A stretch of DNA of 64,000 nucleotides, taken from positions 9,653,975 through 9,717,974 of the forward strand of contig OW203731.1 in NCBI GenBank assembly GCA_934045075.1, read 5' to 3'. Origin of the DNA: Yponomeuta sedellus (lineage: Eukaryota > Arthropoda > Insecta > Lepidoptera > Yponomeutidae). The notes beneath the pieces are model-generated. The model worked only from the letters and a program-made list of their open reading frames with translations. It did not search any database and had not been told where the DNA came from. Shown piece after piece: positions 10,882 through 21,195 of this stretch. The position numbers were made by a program, and so were the translations under genes. Position 1 is the stretch's first letter. Every line of letters starts with the position of its first letter.

Positions 10882-12968
10882 GCCTCCAGACATAGGTTTT
10901 GTATTTCCGGTGGATGGCAACCCGTCCTCGTGTCTACTAGTACTTGGGCCAGCGCTGGAATCTGATATGGGGGTCGGAGTGCACGTCGTTGTAGGTCTGC
11001 CTGCCAAAAGACTTTCTTCCACTTGGGGGCTATCAGAATATAATGACCGCTGGCTAGGTTCAGGTGGGACAACACGCGTGGTATCAAGTTGGGTGGAGGG
11101 AATAGCCATGCCAGTTCGTAGTTCCACTGGTGGCAAAACGCATTGTGCGACAGAGCTTGATGATCCTTCGGGTCTACTGATACATACCTTGCTACCACAT
11201 GGGCTGTCCGAGATGCGAAAAGATCCACTTCCGGCTCGCCCCATATCTGAAATATCACGCTTGTTGCTTTCGGAGTAAGGTGCCATTCTGGACAGGACTT
11301 GCCGCGAGATAACGCGTCTACCTCTGCATTGAATCGGCCTGGGAAGTACTGAGCTGTCAGAGAAATATTCCAATGATCGAGTACCGCAAGAAGCTCCCGA
11401 GTCTGCTTGAGTAATCTTTTTGACTTGGTCCCGCCTTCTTTGTTTATGTAGGCGACTACAGTGCGGTTGTCTGTCTGGAGGAGTATCTGAGCGTTCTGAA
11501 GTTGATGTTCTTCTTGACGAATCGCTGCGAAAACTGCAAACATCTCTTTTCTGTTCGCATGCCATGTTTTTTGATTTCTTAGCCATGTACCTGCGATGTT
11601 TTCGTCGCCGAGCTGTGCGCCCCATCCGAAGTCGGACGCGTCTGTCGTTAGAAGATGGGTGACTGGTCCTGTGTGTATAGGCATTGAGCTCCCTAATGTG
11701 CTGAGCCACCACTGCATCTCTGAAAGGACTGGTTGTGGGATGCTTACTTGTCGGTATGGGTGGTGCTTTGGCAGCTGTCGACTGTAGTATTGCATTGTTC
11801 GACAGTGTAGCCGTCCCCGCCGGGTCACGAACGTGGCGAAGTTGAGTCTCCCCATTAGCGATTGGTACTGTCTGAGGGACCAACAGCCTTTCCGCAACTG
11901 GTGCTGAAGTGCTTTGCGTAGCGTTAGGCACTTTGGTTCCGACAAGGACTTTGCGTTGCGTTTTGTGTCCCATGTTATGCCCAGAAACTCGAGGCAGCGA
12001 GTCGGAACCAGCACAGACTTGGCGAAGTTTATGGTCCAGCCAATATCGCGCAGCAGGTTGATGGTGAACGCTATGTTGTTGCGTAGCTCGTGTTGAGACT
12101 GGCTTGCTAACAAAAAGTCGTCCAGGTAGACTACACACCTGATGCCACGCGATCTCAGGTGCTCCGCTATCCAATTGGTGAGAGAGGCAAAGGTCCTTGG
12201 CGCCGAAGACAGGCCGAAAGGCAAGCAGGTCATTTGTAGTAAGCGACGATTGTAAACTAGCCTCAAAAACCTGCGATGTTCGTGTGCTATAGGCAGGTGA
12301 AAATAAGCTTGGCTGAGGTCGACCTTTACCATCCAATCCAGGTGCTGAAGGAAACTTGGTACTCGGAAATGGCTGAATAGCTGGAATGACTTGGTCTTTA
12401 CGAACCTGTTGAGCTGCTTGAGGTTGAAGATAGGCCGGTGTGTACCATCGGGTTTCGGAGTCAGAAAGAACATTGACAAATAGCTCGGCGTCAGTTCTGC
12501 GTCCTCCAGTACTCCCGACGCTAGCATATTCTCTATTTGCAGGTTCATATGAGGGGACTGTTTGGTCTGATAATTTTGCATGGTCCATGAATTGGGAAAT
12601 ATCAAGGGTGGTTTTAGCATAAAAGGAATCCGCGTGCCGACTAACAATTTGCATATTTCTATTGGAGCTCCTAGATTTCTCCACACCCCCTGAAATCGCC
12701 TTAGACAACCACCCTGAAAGCTTTGAGAGTCATTCGCGGTGTTTATTTTTAAGAGGTGTACGGGATCGGGGCTTTTTTCCTTTTGAGGTTCGCTTGTCGT
12801 TGCCGCCTTTTCCTCGATTAGGCTTATGAGTCGCTTGCGGCGCACGCTGTTCTTTTTTGGTGTTTTTTCCTTGACGAAAGAAGTTATCGTTTTGTTTACT
12901 AGTGGATGGCTTTGAATTTGCATAAAACTTCTCTTTGTATTGCTGTTGAACCGATCGGGATTGCGCAA
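10854..12968 (-). CDS. DIRS reverse transcriptase and RNase H
   Basis: This 704-residue frame overlaps the end of gag by about 240 bp and the recombinase start by a few codons. The reverse transcriptase has the motif-A-like VKVDLSQAYFHLPI, LPFGLSSAPRTF, and the active-site box VVYLDDFLLA. RNase H follows, with TTDASDFGWGAQL, the LQTDNRTVV box and AEVDALSRGK. Both activities copy the element RNA into DNA. No methyltransferase domain, present in some DIRS lineages, was recognised. The ATG given may not be the true start; expression by frameshift or re-initiation from gag is possible. Confidence 0.88.
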   Translation of the reverse strand: MRNPDRFNSNTKRSFMQIQSHPLVNKTITSFVKEKTPKKNSVRRKRLISLIEEKAATTSEPQKEKSPDPVHLLKINTANDSQSFQGGCLRRFQGVWRNLGAPIEICKLLVGTRIPFMLKPPLIFPNSWTMQNYQTKQSPHMNLQIENMLASGVLEDAELTPSYLSMFFLTPKPDGTHRPIFNLKQLNRFVKTKSFQLFSHFRVPSFLQHLDWMVKVDLSQAYFHLPIAHEHRRFLRLVYNRRLLQMTCLPFGLSSAPRTFASLTNWIAEHLRSRGIRCVVYLDDFLLASQSQHELRNNIAFTINLLRDIGWTINFAKSVLVPTRCLEFLGITWDTKRNAKSLSEPKCLTLRKALQHQLRKGCWSLRQYQSLMGRLNFATFVTRRGRLHCRTMQYYSRQLPKHHPYRQVSIPQPVLSEMQWWLSTLGSSMPIHTGPVTHLLTTDASDFGWGAQLGDENIAGTWLRNQKTWHANRKEMFAVFAAIRQEEHQLQNAQILLQTDNRTVVAYINKEGGTKSKRLLKQTRELLAVLDHWNISLTAQYFPGRFNAEVDALSRGKSCPEWHLTPKATSVIFQIWGEPEVDLFASRTAHVVARYVSVDPKDHQALSHNAFCHQWNYELAWLFPPPNLIPRVLSHLNLASGHYILIAPKWKKVFWQADLQRRALRPPYQIPALAQVLVDTRTGCHPPEIQNLCLEAWLILGGKV

Positions 12969-13956
12969 TTAACTTTTCGACCCCCCCAATTTTTTGCAAG
13001 TAAGTTTGCATTGCTTCGCATTCAAATAGTAAGTTAGAGCTTGGGGGCATGTTTTGCAAGACATCGCGATGAAATTCGTCCGGTATTTGACGTAACAAGG
13101 CCTCTCGGCGCAATGTAACAAGATCAGCACGCCTTCCACAAACTATTTGTAATAAATCGTCGGAAACGTTGCTATACGTAGAAGTTTTTGAAAAAAGTTC
13201 CTGAATTTTTTCGAATAGCGATGATGACGTGAGATTTATCTTAGAATCGCTCGACCAATCAACGAGTGTTTGTAAGGCCAATTGTAATTCTTCTTTTTGG
13301 GAAAGAATAGCGTTTGACAAGGCAGCAAAAGTACGCTCTAAAAGATGCATTCGGGGGTCCTCGCGTACGGCAGCCGCCTCGAACCGCTTCAGTTCATCGT
13401 TCACATTTAGTTCGACAAAACCGGGGGTAGACAAATATTTTTTCTGTGTTTCGGAAAAACGTATAGCATACCAATCGTCACAATTGAAACGTTGCAATTG
13501 CGCTAATTTTGCGAGGCGCTGGTCATTAGATTTCACAAAAACAGGGTCTTTGACTGTTGTGGAAAGATCCGATAGTACAAGCTGAGGTTTTTCCGTGCTA
13601 CCCGTAGGGCGGCGTAAATCAAGATCATTTAGGGTTACAGCGGTATTAGTTGATGAAACTGCCACACCGTCGGCGCCAACACTATCTCTAGCAGTATTTT
13701 GCGTTATCATGTTGGTCAAAAAGGCCACTTGTTGCGACAAAAATTCAAATTGAAGATCACTCACATGTTTGGTCCGTTTTGTTTTACGAACCCTTTCTTT
13801 GCTGGAGCTGGAGGCGTTGCTCGATGTCGTAGATCCCTCGCTGCTCGAACTCGGAGAAGGAGAACGCTTTCGTTTTTTTGAACCACGATCATCACTTTTT
13901 TGAGTATTTTTCTCAACCGAAATCACACTTTCACCATTACTGTTCTCGTTCTCCAT
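12730..13956 (-). CDS. DIRS gag-like protein
   Basis: This 408-residue frame starts at an ATG 95 bp inside the right inverted repeat (14051-14208). The N-terminus is rich in Ser, Lys and Arg (KKRKRSPSPSSSSEGS), a likely nuclear-localising and RNA-binding tail. The central part is helical, and the C-terminus is again basic (KGKKPRSRTPLKNKHRE). No zinc knuckle is present. It is presumed to form the particle or RNP; the assignment rests on position and composition rather than on a conserved motif. Confidence 0.75.
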   Translation of the reverse strand: MENENSNGESVISVEKNTQKSDDRGSKKRKRSPSPSSSSEGSTTSSNASSSSKERVRKTKRTKHVSDLQFEFLSQQVAFLTNMITQNTARDSVGADGVAVSSTNTAVTLNDLDLRRPTGSTEKPQLVLSDLSTTVKDPVFVKSNDQRLAKLAQLQRFNCDDWYAIRFSETQKKYLSTPGFVELNVNDELKRFEAAAVREDPRMHLLERTFAALSNAILSQKEELQLALQTLVDWSSDSKINLTSSSLFEKIQELFSKTSTYSNVSDDLLQIVCGRRADLVTLRREALLRQIPDEFHRDVLQNMPPSSNLLFECEAMQTYLQKIGGVEKLIAQSRSVQQQYKEKFYANSKPSTSKQNDNFFRQGKNTKKEQRAPQATHKPNRGKGGNDKRTSKGKKPRSRTPLKNKHRE

Positions 13957-14050
13957 TTTATTTAGAGAGAGGAATTTAATTTTTATTTTAACACTGTAAA
14001 ATTCAACAGTTTTTCGTTAGCTAGAACGATGTTCACGACGCGAAAAACGA

Positions 14051-14208
14051 CGCTATAATGACTAAAAACCGTTCGAAAAGTTGTCAGTTTGGCACCATGA
14101 CAGATCGCCCAACAAGGTAGGTGGCGCCACCGTCGGGGAGAGGAAGTTGGCTAGACACTCAATCGACAGAAAAGCAGAGGCTTCACTCAAAGATGGATTC
14201 CGGATATC
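14051..14208. repeat. DIRS right inverted terminal repeat
   Basis: This is the inverted partner of 9373-9530. It lies just upstream of gag on the minus strand, where the promoter is expected. Confidence 0.88.
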
Positions 14209-14249
14209 GATACGAAACAAATAATGTTTGATTACTTTACTACGGAATT

Positions 14250-14340
14250 AAGAGAAATGGGGTTCACCACCACGTGGCACCCACTCGGTAGCGATGCTCG
14301 CCCACCTATCGGTGCATGCGGCTGACATGGCCAACCCCAA
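14250..14340 (-). pseudogene. RTE-type LINE C-terminal fragment in the TE-X left arm
   Basis: The minus-strand translation includes IATEWVPRGG and, in another frame, GHVSRMH, matching the GHV-R-M / TEW-P pattern at the end of RTE-clade reverse transcriptases. The same piece lies inverted at 22694-22785 in the other TE-X arm, so it belongs to that element's terminal repeat. A fuller related fragment is at 59068-59290. Confidence 0.55.
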
Positions 14341-14488
14341 AGAGTATATAAACAAGAGACGGGACCTCCCTATATGCTTTTGGAATGAGTTTAGCCCCGT
14401 TAGCAATACCAACCAATAGAGCAAAAATGCAATGACAAAAATAAGTGCTACCAACATAATAACTTGTCTGTGCAATAGGGACGTCCAC

Positions 14489-15045
14489 TTACATTACTAC
14501 ATTTATCGATATCGATAAATTATCATCCAGGAGCTTCGCAGTCAGCCTAATAAAATTAATACAAATCAATGTTTTCAATAAAACGACAAATGAAATTAGT
14601 GTTTTATTATTTATTATCAAATCACAATAATTGTGGTCAAGGTCTATTGAATTTATTTCAGCAGCTATTTGGGTTTTCTTAAGAGGTGTCCAATCTGAAC
14701 GAACTTCATCAATCGGTGGTTTGGATTCAGGTGCTGAAATCGTAAAAAAAAGTTGATTCGTCATTGATTATTAATATGTTTGTAAACTATGCTACTTACC
14801 GGGATAGTTCTGATATACTGAGATTTCAGGCCACAATAATTGTCGTCAAATCCTGCTGGACCAATAGCAACTGCTGATATTTTCGCTGCTGTACAAGGTG
14901 CTGAAAATGATAACACTTTGTAATTTATCAAAGTAAACAAACACTAGTTACAAAAAACTTCAGCGATACATGAAAAGTCTACGTACCAGAGTTCTTTTGT
15001 GAAGCTCGACAACTAATAGGTTTTTGTATAGCTGAATCTGAAAAT
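14489..15045 (-). pseudogene. Spliced exons of a THAP-type transposon gene
   Basis: Three exon-like blocks with flanking splice signals occur on the minus strand. One at about 15039-14988 reads DSAIQKPISCRASQ and one at about 14900-14806 reads CTAAKISAVAIGPAG; both end at GT donors. The third, from 14733, follows a cag acceptor and contains PPIDEVRSDWTPLKK and INSIDLDHNYCDLIIN. A second copy of the last block is on the plus strand at 35628-35925, in front of WASHC5. I do not recognise the protein. The half-THAP exon at 16155-16290, same strand and upstream, suggests one P-type transposase gene. Confidence 0.4.
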
Positions 15046-15212
15046 AAACAATTGCAAGAATAGTCCAAAGAAAATTAAATAGTTTGTTCCTGTTTACCAC
15101 ATAACTTCATAATACAGTTACATAGTCAATAGGTAACTATCAAATACTATGATTAATAAATGATTATACTATCCTTAGCACGGGTTAGTGCATTAAAAAT
15201 AAAAATAGTATA

Positions 15213-15800
15213 ATCATGTGGGTGCAGCGATATCATTCCGATGTAAAACCTGAGTGCTTAGTGCGAGTTTGACAGATCCAATCGAATTACTTTACTACCG
15301 CGTTAATCGAGCATTGAGTAGTGAGTATGAGTAAGTTAACCGTTCGAACTGGTAAAACGCTGTCACAGTACAACTTGCACTCGCGTTTATTCGTGTTTTG
15401 GCTGGTAAACGTGTTCACTTCTCAACGTAAACCATTACAACTCGCACTCAGCAATTTTAATTTCCATACTCGTCGCTAGGTCGCGCTTCCTCGATGCCAT
15501 AGAAATACGAGTTAACGTTAACGCGATCGAGTAGTTAAAAAACTCGCACTAAGCACTCTGCAAAGTAGGTAGTCGGGGCTGTAAGTGATGCAATCTACTT
15601 CAGCCAGATGTCGCTGCCTGTACGTAATACAGAGAATAGATGCCGGTGAGTCGCCCATTGGCTCAGTTGGATAGAGCGCTGGCACGGATAGCCAGAGGTC
15701 GCGGGTTCGAATCCCGGCATAGGTGGAATTTTTAGCCTCTAAATAAGTTTTTAAAATTGTCCTTAGCACGGGTTAGTGCATTAAAAATAAAAATTGTATA
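15213..15800 (+). mobile_element. tRNA-derived SINE-A, copy 1, split by a MITE
   Basis: The head begins atcatgtgggtgcagcgata. The tRNA-like core has an A-box-like ggctcagttgg at 15661-15671 and a B box ggttcgaatcc near 15704. The tail ends in aaaaataaaaat. A MITE occupies 15252-15558. The tail of another copy lies directly upstream (about 15170-15212). The strong A and B boxes suggest transcription by RNA polymerase III. It is not a functional tRNA gene, because the same core recurs with the same flanks at four other places. Confidence 0.85.
15252..15558 (+). mobile_element. MITE with gagtgcttagtgcgagttt ends, copy 1
   Basis: The 307-bp non-coding element has inverted ends gagtgcttagtgcgagttt and aaactcgcactaagcactc. 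Other copies are at 54614-54920, 54922-55228 and 57936-58246. Here it sits in the head of SINE-A copy 1; uninterrupted SINE heads read acctaactgcaaag at this point. No clear target duplication was seen. Confidence 0.85.
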
Positions 15801-16154
15801 AATGCATTTTTATAAAAAAAGATTTTAAGTTAAAATTAGTACAAAAAAAACATTTTAGAAATTCCAATCACTAACCAGTTTCAAGTGATGCGACGTGGCT
15901 ACGTGGTAAAGAAACTCAGCTAGTAAGTAATCAGGAACAGGAGGCGCATTTATAAGTAGAGAAAGTACAGCCCTGTAAAAAAATTTTTATCTAAGTAATG
16001 TCATTTATGTATAAAGACGTAATAATAATATTGCGTTCTAAATGACGGAACAAAATACATTCAAATGTTCGACGTAAAGCAAGGCGTATTTTGTTTTTTA
16101 TTAAATAATAAATTGTTCATGGAATGTAGTGTTACATTATAAATTTATAACACA

Positions 16155-16290
16155 ACTCACCATTTCTTTAATTGGCTTCCTTTTTTGTTAAAATCTTTCG
16201 GCCTGAAATGATCTCCACATACATATTTATGTTGGTGGAGTTTTTCAATGGGGATATACGCAAGATCTTCCACAATTTTCACCTATTGTC
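16155..16290 (-). pseudogene. Second-half THAP exon
   Basis: Minus-strand translation gives VEDLAYIPIEKLHQHKY followed by VCGDHFRPKDF, the C-x2-H-F signature of a THAP domain, and a gtgagt donor after LKKW. The first half of the domain was not found upstream. It probably belongs with the exons at 14489-15045, as a remnant of a P-type transposase. Confidence 0.5.
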
Positions 16291-16621
16291 TGCATCTAAA
16301 AAAAAAACACATTCAATGCAGCCACTAATTGTGCATCGTTGAAACATTGTTATGGCTTATCCTCGTGCGGCCCAATGTCCCTTGCAATTCTCACAACAGC
16401 CAACATGCTTACAGCCCAACGTTAGAAACTAGTTCACTTTGATTACCGCCCTTGTACCTCAGAATGGACAATTCAAAGTTTCTTGTGTAGATTTTGAATT
16501 TGCCGCCGTAGCTTCACCTGGCTTCCTTCATCGTGATTGGTGAAGATTTTTCTATTGAAGTTCGTGCTTATCATACCAATATAAAAAAAACAAACAATCG
16601 AGAGCCCTCCAAAGTTTAAAA

Positions 16622-17226
16622 ATGGCGAATCCACGTAAGCGAGGTAAGTTAAATCGACATTTATCATATGCTATTTGTGGTTTTTGTTATAAAATTAGTG
16701 TTTTTTTGCATATTTGGACGTGTTTCTCTACAGTGTGACAAATATTTTTTTGGAATAGCTATTAATTTGGACAATAAATTGAGTAAAAATGTTTTGTCCC
16801 TTGTGATTCACCGTGGGCGTTACTTACATCAGGTCCATGTTCGTATTTGTGTCTTGTAATTAACATTGGGTCGTTATTACAGAACATTTGAGATATGAAG
16901 AAATTTATTGAGCACCTTTACGACACCAATGCAGGTGACTTCATTCCTAGCAAGGATGACTTGAGTGACAAGGAGACACTATGCCTAGTCCGGACACCGA
17001 AAGTTCAGAATAATCAGAGTCGGAACCATCAATATCAAGCCAAGCAATACGCGGTCGTACCAGTGGTAGTCAAAGTCGTCGTCGTAGTCGTGATGGAGGG
17101 TCAGAACCTGGCAATACAGCCTCTAATTGGAAAACCAAATCTATTCCACCAAAGACTTACCACACAAACCAACCGGCTTACTTGAAACCAGAAAACTTTG
17201 GAAGGATAATCTTCGTACTTCAAGCT
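16622..17226 (+). pseudogene. Degenerate transposase-like gene, possibly piggyBac-related
   Basis: An ATG at 16622 reads MANPRKR and runs into a gtaagt donor. A cag acceptor near 16879 opens a second block with GDFIPSKDDLSDKETLCLV, then, after a frame change, an Arg/Ser-rich stretch and NWKTKSIPPKTYHTNQ. The acidic N-terminus followed by a WK motif resembles piggyBac-family proteins, but no catalytic Asp region remains, so the family is tentative. The frame is broken at least once, and SINE sequence follows at 17290. Confidence 0.3.
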
Positions 17227-17289
17227 TTATTCCGATGATAAGCCACTACCGTACCAAAGAAATGGACGCAAGGGTGCGGTTCACATATG

Positions 17290-17690
17290 CTCGATATCAA
17301 TGTCGACCCTTGTATGTCCCCACTGCTGGGGCATGGGTCTCTTCCTGCATCGCAGGAAGGTTAGGCCATACTCCACTATGGGGACTAAGTCGGGGTTGGT
17401 GGAGGATGGTAAGACTGTGGTGGACCTTACTGTCAGAAGTTATCAAACCGTCCATAAGGCCTCTGATATACCTGACTACCATGACATGACGGCTGGCACC
17501 AACGGCTTAACGTGCCTTGCGAAGCACGGAATCGCTCGGAAAAATACCACTAGAAGTAGTCCCTGGATGGTCACACATCCGACACCTGTCCGCGTCTGTT
17601 GTTGCATAACTCAAGCCATTGATTCTAATCACTCGATTTGACTAGACCACAAGCGACAAGGAAGATAGGTCAGCTACGGGCATGTAAGAT
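17290..17690 (-). mobile_element. SINE-C copy 1
   Basis: It shares 'tgtccccactgctggggca' and 'gcaccaacggcttaacgtgcc' with 23086-23322, and its other end (acaagcgac side) with 37455-37640 in reverse complement. In the 37455 orientation the head 'gtggcctagtgg' looks like a tRNA A box, so minus orientation is assigned here. Confidence 0.6.
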
Positions 17691-18909
17691 TTAACTTTTG
17701 AATTAAATTGAAATTGAACTTTTTTAGACGCAAAAAAATATTCATCTGACATTTGTGAATATTTTTTTGAGTCAAATCATGTCAATCAGTCCCTTTTATG
17801 CTTGACTAAACAAAGGAATTATTTATCTGACTTTCATTATTAAAATTATACAATTAGGACGTTTACATTAGGCAAAGTCATGCATTAAATCAATTAACCT
17901 GTTTGCTAATATTTACCAAGCAGATACCCAATTAATTATATAAGTGACGTAGTACTGAGTATTAATTATGATAAACATTTTAATAAATCTCTTATTTTTG
18001 GTATTTGAAGATATTTTATTTAACTACCTTATACTGTTATTACACTGTTCATCAGCCCAATGTTCCTTTTAAATCACAATTGCAACATATGAGTTTATGC
18101 AACTAACGCCCAATGTCCTTTAGGGTGAACAATATAGTTATACGTTTTTTTTAATGCAATTAGGTCCTTTCATACGTAATTAGTACCAAAAAAAATTATC
18201 AAGTCATTTAAAAATGCCTAACTATAAAAAATCTTTAAATGTATCTTGGGCTGTAATGCACAAATTATTTATGTCCATTATATGGTACATGGGCGGTAAT
18301 AAAGAAGTCTGACAAAAATGCTTGGGCTGCAGGAGGTTATAGCAATTCACCCGTCGTACACTGAGTAGTAATTCTGACCAAGGTACTCATCAGATATTTT
18401 TTATCGATATTGAACATGTGTATGGCACATCACTATGACATTGAAACAACTCAATATGTTTCTCATAATATAGGTATTAATTACGTTATATAACATAATT
18501 TATGATCTTGCTCTTGTGCAAGATGACAAAAACTGTAGCCAGAAATACTTACTGGTCTTCATCCCTAGGAAATTTACTCATAAACTTTCTTTTGGTACCC
18601 TTTGACCGGCTGCATCTTATTTTACAAATGGCACAAGTTCGACACCATCCGATCAGTGCCATTTTTAAAAGAAAATCACCAAACACTGTACAACAAGATA
18701 CACACAGCTAGATATTGAAAAAACTTAAAACACCTAAAATAACTAGAAAACTTTCTAATATGTGCCGCGTTCCGCCATATTTGTTGTGTTTTCAGTTTGA
18801 CATTGACAGCAAAGAAAGAGTAAGTAGTATTAAAGAGTGAGACAAAAATATGTCCGCCATTAAAACGGGGCTAAATGCGAACAAAAATTTCAAAGTTCCT
18901 ACTTGCGCT
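17691..18909. other. AT-rich stretch without recognisable genes
   Basis: I see no supported coding sequence, RNA gene or dated insertion. It contains Asn/Ile-rich random frames only. It is probably the degraded interior of TE-X. Confidence 0.4.
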
Positions 18910-19443
18910 AGGCTGGCCAACCCAGGGGTGCGATGCCAGATTACCTTCCCGTGTGCCCTTCCGCTTCCGTTCCTACTGATTCATCTTGAACCAGTAGGAA
19001 GGGTAAGTGGCAAGGGCCGGTGCACCCTGGGTGCTGGTCAGTAACTTCTCTCTATGGGATCTTGCTGGCCAGCGGCGAAAAATCTGGCGGGAGGGGTCGC
19101 GTGAGCCCTGTTTCACTTTGTGGAGCGGGACCCAGGCGACCAACCGAATGAAGGACCGACTGGGGGGGGCGCCGCTGCGCGGAAGCGCGCGCGCCTCGTA
19201 CCAGTCGGACCAGAGTGGCCGCCGGGACGCGGAGGGTCGGGGGACTCTCCGCGTCCATCACGGCGGGCCGGAAGCAGGCGTCCGTCACTCGCTCAAGGTC
19301 ACGCGTTATATACCTGCCGCTCGGCGTATCGTCCACGATACAACCGACAAAGGGCCGCTCATAGAGTATCTTTTATTACTAGGGGCCGCTACGCGCCCGC
19401 CTGAGCGCTCGCACCACACGTTTCCCGCGTTTACTATTCGAAA

Positions 19444-19541
19444 TGCAGAAACCACGTAATTATTGTGCAGTGGATCGGTGTAAAAGTAAAAAAAAACAAA
19501 TGAAGAATTATAATTTTTTTCACTGCCGAGAGACGAAGAAA
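19444..19541 (+). pseudogene. First-half THAP exon inside the GC-rich retroelement
   Basis: The ATG at about 19444 reads MQKPRNYCAVDRCKSKKKQ, with the C-x4-C pair typical of a THAP start, and ends at a gtaagtag donor. No C-x2-H-F second exon was found within 19542-20620. It suggests a THAP-type DNA transposon lodged in this retroelement. Confidence 0.45.
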
Positions 19542-19864
19542 GGTAAGTAGTATTTTAAATCTTATATTTATTTCTTTAAACATTTAGGTAGGTATATACT
19601 ATAAAAGTAAAATAAATACATAAAGGTAACTGCTTTTTTTGTGGACTTGTTAATTTTGATTCTAAAGAACCACATCAATTCTAACATTATTATGCATAAG
19701 TGTCTCTGTCTGTCACGTTTTCACGGCTGTACTGTGGCTATACCGATTAATTTAAAAAATGCACAGCAATCATAGTCGTAAATTGATGGAAAATGCCAAA
19801 AGTAACAATTTTATAATAGTTCGCTCCTAGACTTTTAGCAGTTGCTAAAAGTCGTGGAGTCGTG

Positions 19865-19946
19865 AAAAACAAACACATGCACGACAAAGATGGGTAGTTA
19901 CCATCGATGGTAGTTAACCATCTTTGTCGTGCGTGTATTTGTTTTT
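19865..19946. repeat. 82-bp near-perfect hairpin
   Basis: The arms aaaaacaaacacatgcacga... and ...tcgtgcgtgtatttgttttt pair over 29 bp with two mismatches. The loop itself contains the palindrome taccatcgatggta. Confidence 0.75.
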
Positions 19947-20632
19947 AATGTTAATTTAATTTAGGATCAACTAAATTGGCTTTTTAGTGTTTCGTAGTAA
20001 ACATTAGAATCAAAACATGTACAACATGGATGTCAAATATTAACGTATTTCTCGAATTCAAACAAATACAATGTGGTCGACTCTGACCGCCACGCCCAAT
20101 CCAAAAAGTAAAATCAGTTTTATCTGTCCCCTTCTTTTTACATATTTGTCTAGGAATAGAGAGGGACAAATAGAACCCATTCCAATTTCAGGATTAAACG
20201 TGGCGGTCAAAATCGCCCACAATGACGAAAAATTAAGTTTGATACCTTATAGTGTTTGCTTTTCAGACGCCGCAATTGGCTTGAGATAATAGGGAGGCCT
20301 GATCTAATAACAACTCAAACAAAGTCAGCTTGTCATTTTATTTTACATATTTTTGACAAATAAATAAATATGGTTATTTCACAACATGCGTTTTATTACA
20401 GTAATAATCATCATAGGTACAACCCTAGCGCATTCGTGCGATGACGCGCTTGCACGTGAGTCGCACGTTGGGCAACACAATCTCGACTCTTTGAGCGGGT
20501 ACTTATGGTATATTTCTCCTCGCTGTGAACAGTAGTTATTATTATTAAGATTTTGTAGGCTATTATAGCGTAGGTATTTTCGCTTTAGTATAGGAGTGAT
20601 GTATCTGTTACGTAGTAACTATTATCTAATCT

Positions 20633-20677
20633 GTGCCGGAAGGCGCCCTTGCGTGTTCCGAGGGTGCCTTCTGGCAC
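20633..20677. repeat. GC-rich hairpin at the start of the retroelement 3' region
   Basis: The arms gtgccggaaggcgccc and gggtgccttctggcac pair with small mismatches around an 11-13 nt loop. It may be an RNA structure of the LINE 3' region; this is inference only. Confidence 0.5.
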
Positions 20678-21195
20678 GGAGGGGGCCCGCGCGGCCGCTC
20701 ACCTCCTTCTCTGCTTTCAGAGAAGTGCTGGTGGGCGACGTGACGGGCCTCACGTGTGGGGCGTGTGGGGACCGGGACGCTTGGGCCCCCACGCGCCTCA
20801 ACGAGGAGGTGCGCCGCCCTCCCCGTCTCATCGACCGGGTTGCGATGGGATGGAGGGGGCGGCGCGTTGGGGCGTATGGGGGCCAAGATCATACGCACTT
20901 GGCCCCTATGCGCTCCAACGAAGAGATGCGGCGTTTTCTAGCCCCGTCGTGGAGCACCGACGGGGCAGAAGCGCCGCCGAAGGAGTGCCCGAAAGGGCGC
21001 CCGCAGACGGGGTCGCGGAAGTGTGCGCAAGCGTTCCCGTGGCCCCGTCCTTTGCGGTGCGGAGGAACACCCCAGGAGTTTTAGTCGGTATACCGCCCTT
21101 TTCAGGGCGGGGAGTCCAACATAACCACTGTGCTCCCCCGAGCCGGTGGTACCCGTAATTGGGGTTTCTCCTGGGTGAAAAAAAAAAAAAAAAGG

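Larger units (their letters stand above)
9323..14225 (-). mobile_element. DIRS-type tyrosine-recombinase retrotransposon
   Basis: The 4.9 kb element has inverted terminal repeats and an internal complementary region at 9558-9660. That region is the reverse complement of the left extremity followed by that of the right extremity, as expected for the DIRS circular intermediate. Three minus-strand frames encode gag, reverse transcriptase/RNase H and tyrosine recombinase, all open. AAT lies at each boundary (9323-9325 and 14223-14225). An unoccupied paralogous site at about 22800-22812 reads with a single AAT, so integration used recombination without target duplication. Intact frames suggest a recent insertion. 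Confidence 0.93.
18925..21193 (+). mobile_element. Poly(A) retroelement with 14-bp target duplication
   Basis: The duplicated target ggctggccaaccca lies at 18911-18924 and 21194-21207, and a poly(A) run at 21179-21193 marks the 3' end. The two ends (18925-19430 and 20630-21178) are GC-rich, while 19430-20620 is AT-rich and carries a THAP start exon. The GC-rich parts look like the 5' and 3' untranslated regions of an R1-type LINE, but no reverse transcriptase is present. It is either an internally deleted, non-autonomous copy that then received a THAP element, or a chimeric retrocopy. The insertion hit the left end of the MULE palindrome. Confidence 0.7.

Noticed and set aside
10787..11278. 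163-codon open frame on the plus strand
   Set aside because: It lies opposite the DIRS recombinase and RNase H coding sequence; its frame is a shadow of those genes.
10881..12708. Upstream part of the 938-codon frame that contains the recombinase
   Set aside because: It overlaps the RT/RNase H gene in another frame and has no domain of its own; only the part from about 10881 is credible as protein.
15658..15722. Apparent tRNA gene with good A and B boxes
   Set aside because: The same core with the same flanks occurs at four other loci and ends in an A-rich tail, so it is a tRNA-derived SINE and not a tRNA gene.
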